DNA of 64,000 nucleotides from Gigantopelta aegis. Taxonomy: Eukaryota; Mollusca; Gastropoda; Neomphalida; Peltospiridae. Below the pieces are notes generated by a model. That model did not search any database and was not told the DNA's origin. It saw only the letters and a program-made list of their open reading frames with translations. The position numbers were made by a program, and so were the translations under genes. Where the stretch lies: contig NC_054712.1 in assembly GCF_016097555.1 (NCBI RefSeq), positions 42,573,999 to 42,637,998 of the forward strand. The letters are read 5' to 3'. Positions within the stretch are counted from its first letter, which is position 1; every line of letters begins with the position of its first letter. Of this stretch, positions 11,015 through 22,206 are shown one piece after another.

Positions 11015-11660
11015 AGGTCCATCTAAGGGATTCGATCCTTTGGACAAAATACCTCAGACGAGCGCTCTATCTTCTTCTGCGTTCAAGCTATAGTTAATCA
11101 TGCTTTAGATTTGGAGTCCGGTTGTGGTGATACAAAACGCTGTCTCTGTCAAGTCTTCTTTGGAACCCCAAAAAGCGCTCTATCTTCTTCTGCGTTCAAG
11201 CTATAGTTAATCATGCTTTAGATTTGGAGTCCAGTTGTGGTGATACAAAACGCTGTCTCTGTCAAGTCTTCTTTGGAACCCCAAAAAGCGCTCTATATTA
11301 TTCTGCGTTCAAGCTATAGTTAATCATGCTTTAGATTTGGAGTCCGGTTGTGGTGATACAAAACGCTGTCTCTGTCAAGTCTTCTTTGGAACCCCAAAAA
11401 GCGCTCTATCTTCTTCTGCGTTCAAGCTATAGTTAATCATGCTTTAGATTTGGAGTCCGGTTGTGGTGATACAAAACGCTGTCTCTGTCAAGTCTTCTTT
11501 GGAACCCCAAAAAGCGCTCTATCTTCTTCTGCGTTCAAGCTATAGTTAATCATGCTTTAGATTTGGAGTCCGGTTGTGGTGATACAAAACGCTGTCTCTG
11601 TCAAGTCTTCTTTGGAACCCCAAAAAGCGGTCTATCAACTGAGCTAGATCCCGCCCTAGA
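11015..11660 (-). repeat. tRNA-like SINE head split by a 5 x 113-bp tandem array
   Basis: Read on the minus strand, the right flank is gcgggatctagctcagttga and the left flank ends in ggatcgaatccct, which are the A-box and B-box ends of a SINE head. Between them lie five copies of a unit of exactly 113 bp, with agcgctctat at 11061, 11174, 11287, 11400 and 11513. A sixth start (agcggtctat, 11626) rejoins the SINE. The repeated 10-mer belongs to the SINE itself. Confidence 0.9.
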
Positions 11661-11714
11661 GGTTTTGAAGTGCATTTTAGAATCCTCATTGAAAGCCTTT
11701 CGACAGGTTATAAA

Positions 11715-12522
11715 CACACGTATTTGATAACTCGTCTGCAGATACTATTTACGAAGTCTTGTTTGAGAAGTACCGGGAGCATTTGTACACGATCATACAC
11801 TCAGAAATAAAAACTACATATTTGTTGTGTAGACATCACTATTTCAAGAAGAAAGTATTGGCCATAAATATAAAGAAATAGTAAAGGAGGACCATGCACT
11901 TTTTAAAGTCCTTCTACGTTAATATGCGGACTTCGTTGCTTTTCGCATACATGGTTGATTGCTTAATCAATGACAGATCAGGGGGGTAGGCTAGGGGGGT
12001 TCGAGGGGTTCGGACGAGGCAAATGGTCCGCTTTCAGAACTAAAACATACAGGTTTATACATATGAAATTTCTGGTGGTGCAAAAACAAAATAGAAAAAG
12101 GTCCACTTGGTTCATATTCACACGTATTTGATAACTCGTCTGCAGATACTATTTACGAAGTCTTGTTTGAGAAGTACCGGGAGCATTTGTACACGATCAT
12201 ACACTCAGAAATAAAAACTACATATTTGTTGTGTAGACATCACTATTTCAAGAAGAAAGTATTGGCCATAAATATAAAGAAATAGTAAAGGAGGACCATG
12301 CACTTTTTAAAGTCCTTCTACGTTAATATGCGGACTTCGTTGCTTTTCGCATACATGGTTGATTGCTTAATCAATGACAGATCAGGGGCGTAGGCTAGGG
12401 GGGTTCGAGGGGTTCGGACGAGGCAAATGGTCCGCTTTCAGAACTAAAACATACAGGTTTATACATATGAAATTTCTGGTGGTGCAAAAACAAAATTGAA
12501 AAAGGTCCACTTGGTTCATATT
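11715..12522. repeat. two tandem copies of a 404-bp unit
   Basis: cacacgtatttgataactcg occurs at 11715 and 12119, and the following 400 bases are almost identical (two or three differences noticed, including ggggggtagg against ggggcgtagg). The duplication is therefore recent. The unit ends inside the small MITE at 12383-12570. Confidence 0.93.
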
Positions 12523-12570
12523 CGACCCCCCCCCCCCCCCCCCAAGGTCCACATCACGCTACGCCCCTGC
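12383..12570. mobile_element. short MITE with 11-bp perfect terminal inverted repeats
   Basis: It begins caggggcgtag and ends ctacgcccctg. The interior holds a C-run and no coding frame. The end type resembles hAT-like or Harbinger-like MITEs (inference). Its left part is also present in the preceding 404-bp unit, from 11979. Confidence 0.6.
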
Positions 12571-12682
12571 AGATGCTATAAATACTGACTTTGTTATAAA
12601 TATCTTTCACATAGTGACTCGAGTATTCTGCTGTTGGAGAGCTAAACTTTTCGTTAATAGTAATTTTCGTACTCATATCCAA

Positions 12683-13076
12683 TTAAAGGGACATTCCTGA
12701 GTTTGCTGCATTGTAAGATATTTCCGACCAATAAAATATTTCTACGATTAAACTTACATATTAAATATATTTTCTTGTTTAGAATATCAGTGTCTGTATA
12801 TTCCACATGTTTCTGGTCGTCTTCGTATTTGTAAGAAGCTCAAACTGGATTTCGCTTCAAATAACTTCGTGTGTACGAAATAAAACCCCATATTTTAGGA
12901 AATAAAATGAAATTTAACCTAGTACAAATAGTATAACGATCAGAAACACGTTTAATATACAGCCACTAATATTTTATGCAGAAAAATATATTTGATAATT
13001 AATTACAATCGTTGAAAAGTCTCTGTTAGTCAATAACATCTTAAAAATGGCAACAAACTCAGGAATGTCCCTTTAA
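12683..13076 (-). mobile_element. 390-bp TTAA MITE (family M), copy 2
   Basis: TTAA ends are intact on both sides (12683-12686 and 13073-13076). The ends read agggacattcctgagtttgc and its complement. The interior runs in the opposite order to the copy at 5189. Confidence 0.9.
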
Positions 13077-13300
13077 GATTCAAACACGCTGACCTCAGCT
13101 ATCTGGACTGCAATGTCCAGGACAGTGGGTTAGTGATTAGTTGTAAATGGTTGGTAAGAGAAAAGTCGGTGTAGTGGCCTTATACCTACCCTTTGAGACG
13201 TTCAATTCTCTCTTGGTGGAAGCCGGTACCATGATGCGAATCAGTACCTACAGCTGGCGTAACGACTACACCGCGGAAGCCGGTGGAGCTACACAGGACC
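13077..13300 (-). repeat. SINE type C, degraded
   Basis: The reverse of the type C tail and head is recognisable: caaacacgctgacctcagct, gtccaggacagtgggttagt, gtggccttatacctaccctt and a changed head near 13230-13300. Confidence 0.7.
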
Positions 13301-13317
13301 CTACAAGCTGTGCACCC

Positions 13318-13970
13318 TAACGGCCTTAACGAGGCCACTCACGTGGACGTATAGATCGGACTTTAAACTTTTAGACCTTCGTTCAAAAGTTTATGTCGAA
13401 ATTACTTTTTTTTTAAATATTATTAAAGGGACTTAATATTTGTAAGAAGCCCAAACTGGATTTTGTCTTCAAATAATTTCGTACGTACGAAAAAATATAT
13501 TTTAGGAAATAAAATGAAATTTAACCTAGTTCTAATATTAGAACGATCAGAAACACATTTAATGTACAGCCACTAATATATTATGCAGAACAATATATTT
13601 GATATGTAATTATATCCGTTAAAAAGTCTCTGTTAGTCGATAACATCTTAAAAATTGCAGCAAACTCAGGAATGTCCCTTTAAATAGTCCGATCCTCTCT
13701 TCTTTCTCTTATTCATTTTTGGACTGTCCTTCTAAAATGCTCCAAATTATATAAATATTCGACCGAGCAGTCAATTCTTTTTATTTTTGACTTGTAACTT
13801 TTTTTCTTTTCTTTTTTAAATTCTATTAACTTTTTTATCAATTGCTATTTTCTAAATTCTGCCCATTAATATTTTTCTGTCCTGGGACAAGCCCCTGGCT
13901 ATCCAGAGACAGGCCCCGGGACGGACATGCTCGAAACTCTAGTGGTATATGAGCATGTAAAAATTATTCG
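13318..13970 (+). repeat. unclassified interspersed repeat U, copy 1, with a MITE inside
   Basis: The segments ggccttaacgaggccactca, gtccgatcctctcttctttc, aaatgctccaaattatataa and gaaactctagtggtatatga recur in reverse order and complement at 60485-60960, and in part at 38270-38830. The copy at 60485 lacks the MITE, which shows that the element at 13423-13683 inserted afterwards. A 68-codon frame near 13899-14105 is not convincing. Confidence 0.75.
13423..13683 (-). mobile_element. TTAA MITE (family M), copy 3, internally deleted
   Basis: It lies between TTAA at 13423-13426 and 13680-13683. About 130 bp next to the left end is missing compared with copy 2, so agggacttaatatttgtaag joins end and interior directly. 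Confidence 0.85.
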
Positions 13971-14229
13971 CTCTCGCACTCGCGCTACACAGGATGTCGA
14001 ACAGTTACAATCGTTGTTTATAGACAGAGACAACTCTATCATAAAAATCAGCAATTTCTGCCAAGCACTGTATAAGCAAAGGTTCCCGCGTTCACACAAC
14101 AACAACCTTGTGTTTGACGGTTAAAAATCACCTTTACATTTGATCATTTTGGAATTCGCTGAAAACAATTTCACATATACTCACAGCACACAAAGAAACC
14201 CGACAGCTATCTGAACTGAGTATCAACAA

Positions 14230-14505
14230 GGAAGGAAATGTTTTATTTAACGACGCACTCAACACATTTTATTTACGGTTATATGGCGTCAAACAACACA
14301 GATATTGAGAGAGGAAACCCGCTGTCGCCACTTCATGGGCTACTCTTTTCGATTAGCAGCAAGGGATCTTTTATATGCACCATCCCACAGACAGGGTAGT
14401 ACATACCACAGCCTTTTATATACCAGTCAGTGTGCACTGGCTGGAACGAGAAATAGCACGATGGGGCCACCCACGGGGATCGATCTCACACCGACAGTGT
14501 AGAAT
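14230..14505 (-). repeat. SINE type A
   Basis: It runs from ggaaatgttttatttaacga through the core to ggggatcgatctcacaccga. The head is truncated before the A-box region. Confidence 0.88.
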
Positions 14506-14579
14506 GCTCTAAATTGTTCGTAACGTCACGTGGTAGTGCACGTGGTCCAATCGATTAAACGCGGTCGATTCAATTATTC

Positions 14580-14862
14580 ATTTCAACTTATTTTTCGTGC
14601 TTATATCCAATTAAGGTTCAAGCACGCTGTCCTGGGCACACACCTCAGCTATCTGGACTATCCATCCAGGACAGTGGGTTAGTTGTTAGTTTGTTAGTTG
14701 GTTAGTTGGTTAGTGGAAGAGAAGAGGGTGTAGTCGCCGTACACCTACGCAATGAGCCCTTAAGAACCAGCTCTGGGTTGGAGCCGGTACCGGGTTGCGA
14801 ACCCTGTACCTACCAGCCTGTAGTCCGATGGGTTAACCACTGCGCCACCGAGGCCGGTAAAG
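14580..14862 (-). repeat. SINE type C, full length
   Basis: The tail (cgtgcttatatccaattaag, caagcacgctgtcctgggca) and head (gaaccctgtacctaccagcc to ccaccgaggccggt) are all present. The B-box region reads gggttgcgaaccc on this strand. Confidence 0.9.
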
Positions 14863-15008
14863 CGGTCCAAATGCTGCGGAAACCTTGCGGGGTTTTTTTT
14901 TCACGTCCAACGAGCGAATGGTTAAACTACCCTGCAAAGAAACGTTATAATTAATTTTGCGGACATATCCACTCATCACGCATGGCCTGCGTTGCATTTG
15001 GTCCACCG

Positions 15009-15250
15009 TTAAAGGGACAGACCCTAGTTTCAACCGGTGAAAATTAACACTAAGTTTAGTTAATCTACAAACAAAGTTAGAATTGAGTGAAACACGAGTC
15101 TGTGACTTTGACATGGTGACATATCCTCTAAAAATAGATTAAAACCCGACTGTTACTTCTCAAACGCACGTGCGTTTTTAAAAATATGATAAATATATTT
15201 TGTGATATTAAAAACACCAGAAGAAGGTACGGAAATTGATCAACTAAACC
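15009..15250. mobile_element. diverged fragment related to the 830-bp TTAA element
   Basis: It opens ttaaagggacagaccctagt and then shows gttaatctacaaacaaagtt and cctctaaaaatagatt, phrases shared with the elements at 18212 and 51181. The far end was not located. Confidence 0.5.
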
Positions 15251-16330
15251 ATATAATGGCCCGTTCTCACCGCCGATCAAACTCGATCATGCGGTCGTGA
15301 AATGATCTCTCTCGGTCTGCAGGGGGTCCCACTCGGTCTGCAGCGGTCTACCTTGGTCGGTAGCGGTTGGGGTTTCAACACGATTTTTTTTTGACATGTC
15401 AAAAAAATCCGTGTAGCGCTCGAGAAGCCAGACGGTCTGGAAGCGGTCAGAAATACATCTTGTAGCGCTGGGGTAAACTCGTGTATACTCGTGTACAAGG
15501 TCTAGTTCATCGGGAAGACATCTAGTCACATATTTTTACCAATCTGTACTCGATCAACTATATAATGCCTGCTGCTCAACTTCCATGATGTTGCTTCTTC
15601 GATAGTCTTTGGTCAACTGAATACCGAACAAAATACTACAGTTTTATACCTAGTCTGCTGCTATCGTGCTGCGATCTTGCCCGATAGTTAATGGCCGGGT
15701 ATAAGTCGGGTAGAGGTCGAAAAAAGGTCGGGCTAGTCGTGTTGATCGGGAAGGGGTCGGGAAGGTCGAGTAGAAGTCGGGATGTGTGTCGGGAAAGGTC
15801 TTGAGTTGATCTAGTATGGTCCACTACAGGTCTGGCAGAGGTCCCCTTCCGTCGTGTAGACCCCCGACCAAACACCTGGTCGGGGAGATAGCATGCACAT
15901 CGCATCAGTACACAGGGTGCATTGACTAATGATAACAATGCACCCGCACCCATTTAATGGCCCAGCACGTACACTAATAAGGAGCTGGACAAAAGAATAC
16001 CAGCTCCGAGTACACAACTGCACTGCACCAAGGGAAAACTGGACAAAAGAATACCGGTCTACCCTACCCAATCCCAAACACTGCTGCTGGTACTGTACTT
16101 GGTGACACGGAAAAGGAGAAAAGAAAAACAACGGCCGCAAGAACAACAACAACGTCTGGACCCCCCCCCCCCCCCCCCGGAACAACTGCCTTGCCTGCCG
16201 GTGTTTACACAATTGCACGAGCCTCCCCTGGGTTGTCATGCCACGACCAGAAGCGGTCAGGCCCTTTCTAAGGGCCCTATGGGCAACCTAGGGAGACACC
16301 ACAGCATCATAAAAGTCTAAAAATTAACGA
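15251..16330. other. region of imperfect cggtc/ggtcggg motifs with a poly-C tract
   Basis: Short variants of cggtctgcag, ggtcggtagcggtt and ggtcggg recur irregularly between 15300 and 15850 without a fixed period. A near-palindrome is centred at about 15396 (tttttgacatgtcaaaaa with cacga/ccgtg flanks). A C-run lies at 16161-16178. Minus-strand open frames (15636-15953 and 15811-16239) show no recognisable domain. Confidence 0.45.
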
Positions 16331-16788
16331 GCTACTCTCGATTCACTAATATCAAAACCTATATTAGCTCTGTCATTTACCTTTCGACCTACCGTTCAAA
16401 ATTGCGCCAAATTTCCTCAAACAAAAGTGCGCACCCCTTTCTCTTTGGCATTAATTGCTCCATTCAAAATTCCATAGCACCACCACCACCCCCACCCGCC
16501 TGCCACCGATTTGATCGGGCTGCTGGTGCTCCCTTGCACCTGCCAGTGCAGGCGGTCCCTCCTCTCCCCCCCCCCCACCCCCCACCTTTCATGTCATGGA
16601 CGGAGGAGCCGGCCAAGGCCGGCTCTTATGCCCACGACAGGCGTGCGCTACAACAGCTTGTTCTGAATGTGCATGTAAAACCCTATGACCTGACCTGACC
16701 TGAGCTTCGCCAAAGAGATGAATAGGTTCAAAATATGGAAAAGGCTTCATGTCGGGAAAATATATGGGTGAAGTAATGAATAAAGGAA
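16331..16788. other. non-coding, P-rich reading frame over C-runs
   Basis: The 98-codon frame at 16402 is a translation of ccaccaccaccccc tracts. The sequence gcgtgcgctacaacagcttg near 16641 also occurs at about 54337 in a variant form, so a minor interspersed repeat ends here. Confidence 0.4.
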
Positions 16789-17175
16789 AGAAAGAAATGT
16801 TTTATTTAACGAAGCACTCAATACGGTTATTTACGGTTATATGGCGTCAGACATATGGTTAAGGACCATACAGATTTTGAGAGGAAACCCGCTGTCGCCA
16901 CTTCATGGGCTACTCTTTCCGATTAGCAGCAAGCGATCTTTTATTTGCGCTTCCCACAGGCAGGATATCACAAATCATGGCCTTGTTGAACCAGTTATGG
17001 ATCACTGGTCGGTGCAAGTGGTTTACACCTACCCATTGAGCCTTGCGAAGCATTTATTCAGGGTTTGGAGTCGGTATCTGGATTAAAAAATCCCATGCCT
17101 CGACTGGGATCCGAACCCAGTACCTACCAGCCTGTAGACCGAGGGCCTAACCACGACGCCACCGAGGCCGGTAGA
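16789..17175 (-). repeat. SINE, head type C fused to core and tail A
   Basis: This is the reverse of the composite at 2421: tail A, core, then gggatccgaacccagtacct and ccaccgaggccggt. It is nearly complete. Confidence 0.9.
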
Positions 17176-17309
17176 TGAAGTAATACGATTAGTTTACGAC
17201 ATTATGGAGTATACATAAAACCAACAAATTCCTGGTTTATTAATATTAATTAATGTCCTAAAATACTTTGGTTTTGGTCCTTCCATACAAAAATGGATTT
17301 CTATTATTA

Positions 17310-17695
17310 TTAAAGGGACATTCCTGAGTTTGCAATTTTTAAGATATTATCGACCAACAGAGACTTTTTCACGATTATAATTACATATCAAATATAATTT
17401 TCTGCATAAAATATTAGTGGCTGTATATTAAATGTGTTTCCGATCGTTCTAATATTGTACTAGGTTAAATTTCATTTTATTTCTTAAAATAAATTTGTTC
17501 GTACGTACGAAATTATTTGAAGACAAAATCCAGTTTGGGCTTCTTAGAAATATTAAGACGACTAGAAACACACTGAATATACAGACACTGATATTCTAAA
17601 CAAGAAAATATATTTAATATGTAAGTTTAATCGTAGAAATATTTTATTAGTCAGAAACATCTTACAATGCAGCAAACTCAGGAATGTCCCTTTAA
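17310..17695 (+). mobile_element. 390-bp TTAA MITE (family M), copy 4
   Basis: Both TTAAs are present. The interior includes cgtacgtacgaaattatttg and, at about 17550, tattaaga, the TTAA that served as a target in the copy at 19818. Confidence 0.9.
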
Positions 17696-18211
17696 GGACT
17701 CTCAATCTACTGTTCTGCTTTTGCGTCATCATGTTTTTTTAAAATTAGAAAGAGGTTGCTGTCCGGAGGACCCATAGAGAATACTAAACGAGTTTTCTCA
17801 CGGGAACGAGTATAGTATTTTATTTATTACACCGCACATCAATGAAACAAAATCACACATAATGACTTCCAAAACAACTCAACAAAACATAAAAATAGAT
17901 TAAAGACCGGGAAAACGATGTCACTTTATTTAGCTATTTATCAATGAAATTTTGAATTCCTACGCCACACGTTTATGAATGAAGTTTACAAAAACACTAT
18001 CATAAATATATCTAAGGCTAAACAAAATTATTAAAATATATATTTTGTTAAATTATGCTTCTAACATTAATGATAAAAATTGACAGCAAGTATTTTTCAA
18101 GGATTTAAAAACATGAATCGAAAGAACCACGCGCACACTTTATGCATGAATATCTATGCGGTGTTGTACAGTGTGAAAACAGTCAATCACCTGATCAGAG
18201 GTCATGACCTC
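17696..18211. other. AT-rich gap
   Basis: No gene, RNA or named repeat is seen. Confidence 0.4.
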
Positions 18212-19043
18212 TTAAAGGGACACACCCTAGTTACGGCTAGTTGTTAACCATTACGGCGTTGTTTTTCGCTATTAAACCCATTTTTTCACAAATAAAATTG
18301 CACTTTACTTACCGTTTATTATTTAGAATATACATTTCCATTCACCTGAAGTGTTTTTTTGGTAATCCTGGTAATCCTGGTGTTTGTAATACCACAAAAT
18401 GCATTTTTCGTATTTCTGAAAAACGAACGCACGTTTGAGAAAAAACCGTTGAGCAGACAAGGTCTAATCTATTTTTAGACGGGATATTTCCATTTCAATG
18501 TCACAGACGTATGGATATACCACGTGACCGTTATCATTTTGGTTCGGTTTGTTTTCTCGTGCACGGTTCGCGCAATCAACATCCGATTTGTTGTTGTTCA
18601 TTTGTGAGATTTTTCTTCACAGTTCGTGAACATTTTCAGTAACAATAAAGTTCAGACAAGTAAGTATCTCAATACAAAACGTTACAAACCCTTAAAACCA
18701 ATAATTTTGCTAAGTCCTACGATATCTGGAGAGGGGATACAACCAGAACAGAACAGTTGGAACATGTTCAGGAGAGGTGAAAAGAACGCACCCCAAGTCT
18801 GTGAAATTTGTCGTGACGTAGGCATTGTTGTGCTTCGAGCGACATCTACCGGTGACATCAGAATACAAACTTTCAAAATTATTTCAAGCAATTGGGACAT
18901 GGGGATTCCCATGGTATTTATCGATATAAAACCTGCTTTTTCACTCCATTTGATAAAAATGTGATCTAAGTGTGTTACAGGTTTGTAGATTAACCAAATT
19001 ATAATTTATTTTCGCTGGATGGAACTAGGGTGTGCGGCTTTAA
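18212..19043 (+). mobile_element. 830-bp TTAA-flanked element (family N), copy 1
   Basis: TTAA is present at both ends, followed by agggacacaccctagttacg on the left and, reading inward on the right, agccgcacaccctagttcc. A nearly identical copy lies in reverse at 51181-51996. A 112-codon frame (18626-18964) is open here but only partly open in the other copy (51260-51460, reading as minus), and it resembles no transposase. This is a non-autonomous element in all likelihood. Confidence 0.85.
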
Positions 19044-19242
19044 AAGTCGTATTCCACAACATGAAGAGATATGTGAATGTCAAATATAACATGGGTATCT
19101 CTTCCGCCGCAGTGTAATAAATTGAGATACTCAATAGGTTGTTATATTTATATAGAAACATAGAATTCTTATGAACTCTCCATCACATGAAATTCTCCAT
19201 CACGTTTACACCGAGATAGCAGTCAATCATTTGCCAGTAAAG

Positions 19243-19555
19243 TTAAAATTTGTTTTGTTTAACGATACCACTAGAGCACATTGATTTATTAGTCATCGGC
19301 TATTGGATGTTAAACATTTGGTGATTCTGACATATAGTCTTAGAGAGGAAACCCGCTACATTTTTTTTCCATAAGAAGCAAGGGCTCTTTTATATTCACC
19401 ATCCCACAAACAGGATATCACATACTTTTGATATGCCAATCGTGACGCACTGGTTGGAACGAGAAATAGCAAATGGGCCCACCGACGAGGATCGATCCTA
19501 GACCAACCGTGCATCAAGCGAGCGCTTTACCCCTGGGCTACGTTCCGTTATGGAA
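19243..19555 (-). repeat. SINE type B, full length
   Basis: Tail B (gtttaacgataccactagag), core, and head (gaggatcgatcctagaccaa to cccctgggctacgttccgt) are all present. Confidence 0.92.
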
Positions 19556-19817
19556 TCACCCTTGCTATATTTTGCAATTATGTATTTAATGTGTAAATAG
19601 TAGAAAATAAACTTATACTTCAAGGTATAGACTTAACATTTCACATCAACAGTCAGATCGTTCAGTCATTATGTAACTTTCAGATTGATCCATTACAGAG
19701 GTGGATCCGTCCCCTAAACGAATTCAAGTATTTTCATGGGGTTGCCATTTTTACGAATTGGTCCATGTATTCGTTTTCCCTTAGTCCCCCTCCAAATATG
19801 TCCTGGTTCTAGCCCTA

Positions 19818-20595
19818 CTTTATAGGGACATTCCTAAGTTTGCTGCAATTTATAAGATGTTATCGACTAACAGAGACGTTTTAACGATTGTAATTACATA
19901 TCAAATCTATTTTTGTGCATAATATATTAGTGACTGTATATTAAACGTGTTTCTTATCGTTCTAATATTTGTAGTAGTTTAAATTTAATTTTATTTCCTA
20001 AAATATATTTTTTTCGTACGTACGAAATTATTTGAAGACAAAATCCAGTTTGGGCTTCTTACAAATATTAAAGGGACATTCCTGAGTTTGCTGCATTGTA
20101 TGATATTTCCGACTAATAAAATATTTCTACGATTAAACTTACATATTAAATATATTTTCTTGTTTAGACTATCAGTGTCTGTATATTCAGTGTGTTTCTG
20201 GTCGTCTTAATATTTCTAAGAAGCCCAAACTGGATTTTGTCTGCAAATAATTTCGTACGTACGAAAAAACTATATTTTAGGAAATAAGATGAAATTTAAC
20301 CTAGTGCAAATATTAGAACGATCAGAAACACGTTTAATATCCAGCCACTAATGTTTTTTGCAGAAAAATATATTTGATATGTAATCACACTCGTTAAAAA
20401 GTCTCTGTTAATCAATAACATCTTAAAAATTGCAGCAAACTCAGGAATGTCCCTTTAAGACGACCAGAAACATTAAATATACAGACACTTATATTCTAAA
20501 CAAGAAAATATATTTAATATGTAAGTTTAATCGTAGAAGTATTTTATAAGTCGAAAACATCTTACAATGCAGCAAACTCAGGAATGTCCCTTTAA
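19818..20595 (+). mobile_element. TTAA MITE (family M), copy 5, split by copy 6
   Basis: The left half is 19818-20071 and the right half 20459-20595. Together they match the layout of copy 4. The break falls at the internal attaagacgacc. Its left TTAA has decayed to ttta. Confidence 0.9.
20068..20458 (-). mobile_element. TTAA MITE (family M), copy 6, nested in copy 5
   Basis: It lies between tattaaagggacattcctga and caggaatgtccctttaagac. TTAA is duplicated on both sides of the insert, and the host copy's sequence resumes directly with gacgacc. Confidence 0.93.
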
Positions 20596-20997
20596 ATGCT
20601 AAAACCATACTATCGAGAAAATGCCAATACAGGTGTAGCGCTCACATCCACTGAACGCGGCCCTAGCTTATTTGAGTGGATTGGCTTTCAAGTATTACAA
20701 ATTGTCCCAGAAGATTGAGTAAGCGAACCCGTGCACTGCCAGATTGGTATGTATAATATTAAGTGTTGAGAAGGCTACATATATAATACACATCGTACAT
20801 AATGACTGATAGGTTTTTATGGGTGTTTACAGTACCCCTTTGATACAGTGTTTTTGTGTGTGTGAAAATATTTACAACCTTGTTAACATAGCGCGTTGCA
20901 ATTATTGTCAATCGTGATATTTACTACCTCCCTGGTGGTTGGATCATACCGTAAAAGGTTAACTAAACGCGCGACTTCACACCCTCGTACCCAGGGC
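20596..20997. other. gap without a gene
   Basis: I see no open frame or repeat that can be named. Confidence 0.4.
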
Positions 20998-21198
20998 AGT
21001 AGCTAGGATTTTGTTCTATTATTTCTTCTCTTTTTTTTGGGGTAGGGGCAACTGAGTAGTTGATGGTCTAAAACTTCTTAAACGGTTAACAAGAGAATTT
21101 TCCGGATTTTTGTCTGGTGCCCCGCGTTAACTAAGGTACCAGCCCCATCCCCCCCCCCAACACCCCCTCCCCCCCCCCCCGCTAGCTACGGCGCTGGT
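20998..21198. mobile_element. 200-bp MITE with gtagctag-type inverted ends
   Basis: It begins ccagggcagtagctaggat and ends gctagctacggcgctgg, which are imperfect inverted repeats. The interior has a C-run (21150-21180) and no coding frame. The superfamily is not determined. Confidence 0.5.
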
Positions 21199-21270
21199 AC
21201 CTCTTAACATTTGGGCAACGACATATTACTGTCTGTCTTCCTGTCTGCGTATCAATTTATTTAGTTATTT

Positions 21271-21370
21271 TATTTCACTTGGTTTTCGTGCTTATATCGA
21301 ATTAAGGTTCAAACACGCTATCCTGGGCAAACAAATCAGTTGTCGGGACAGCCTGTCCAGGACAGTTCGT
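21271..21370 (-). repeat. SINE type C tail fragment
   Basis: It reads ggttttcgtgcttatatcga, caaacacgctatcctgggca and cctgtccaggacagttcgtt. Confidence 0.75.
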
Positions 21371-21728
21371 TAAAGGCGAAGTCTGGGTCTGCTGAAGACA
21401 GGGATAAACGGATCATTTGTTTGAGACATGTACAAATCCTGCGTTCCTCTTCAGCGAACTCTCGCTGTCATAAGCCGTTTTGCAAACATTTTAAACATCT
21501 AGCGTCAGGAAAATATGAACGGAAACGTTTAGCTCTGCTTTTCGGCTACGTTGCCGTAATTGAATTACATACCAAAGTACATTGTACCAATAACAAGTAA
21601 GGTGAGTCAACCATGTGACTAGTTGAATACAGGACTTGTTGGGACAAATTAATTGTATATATTTTTAAAGCAATATTTTGTTGGCCCATTTAGTAACTAC
21701 CACCATACAACCCGCTGTTTAATAATAC

Positions 21729-21995
21729 CGGCCTCGGTGGTGCAGTGGTTAAGCCATCGGACACAGGCTGGCCTGGTAGGTACAGGATTCGCAATCCGAT
21801 ACCGACTCCAACCCAGAGCGAGTTCTTAATGGCTCAATGGGTAGGTGTAAGGCCACTACACTCTCCTCTCTCTCACTGACGACTAACCAACTTAACAACT
21901 AACCCCATTGTCTTGAACAGACAGCCCATATAACCAGGACAGCGTGCTTGAACCTTTATTAGATATAAGCACGGAAATAGGTTGAAATGAATGTT
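21729..21995 (+). repeat. SINE type C, full length
   Basis: Its order on the forward strand is ccggcctcggtggtgcagtg, B-box gattcgcaatcc, acccagagcgagttcttaat, then tail ccaggacagcgtgcttgaac to aggttgaaatgaat. Confidence 0.9.
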
Positions 21996-22206
21996 AAATA
22001 GTCGGTTGTTAGTGATTAAATGGACTATCCAGAGTTTGCTGTCACTGTGGTATGTTTACGACTAACGGGGCCTTTTTGAGAACAATAAATTACATATTAT
22101 TTTCCCATTTAAAATGTCAATGTTTAATCTATATAAGGTATGTATTGTCGTCCTAATGTTCTAGTAGCTCAAACTGGATATTACCTTCCAATTACTTCGT
22201 ATGTAC

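Noticed and set aside
14833-15114. 93-codon minus-strand frame as a gene
   Set aside because: It overlaps the end of a type C SINE and a TTAA element fragment.
18626-18964. 112-codon frame as a host gene
   Set aside because: It lies wholly within a TTAA-flanked repeated element and is broken in the other copy.
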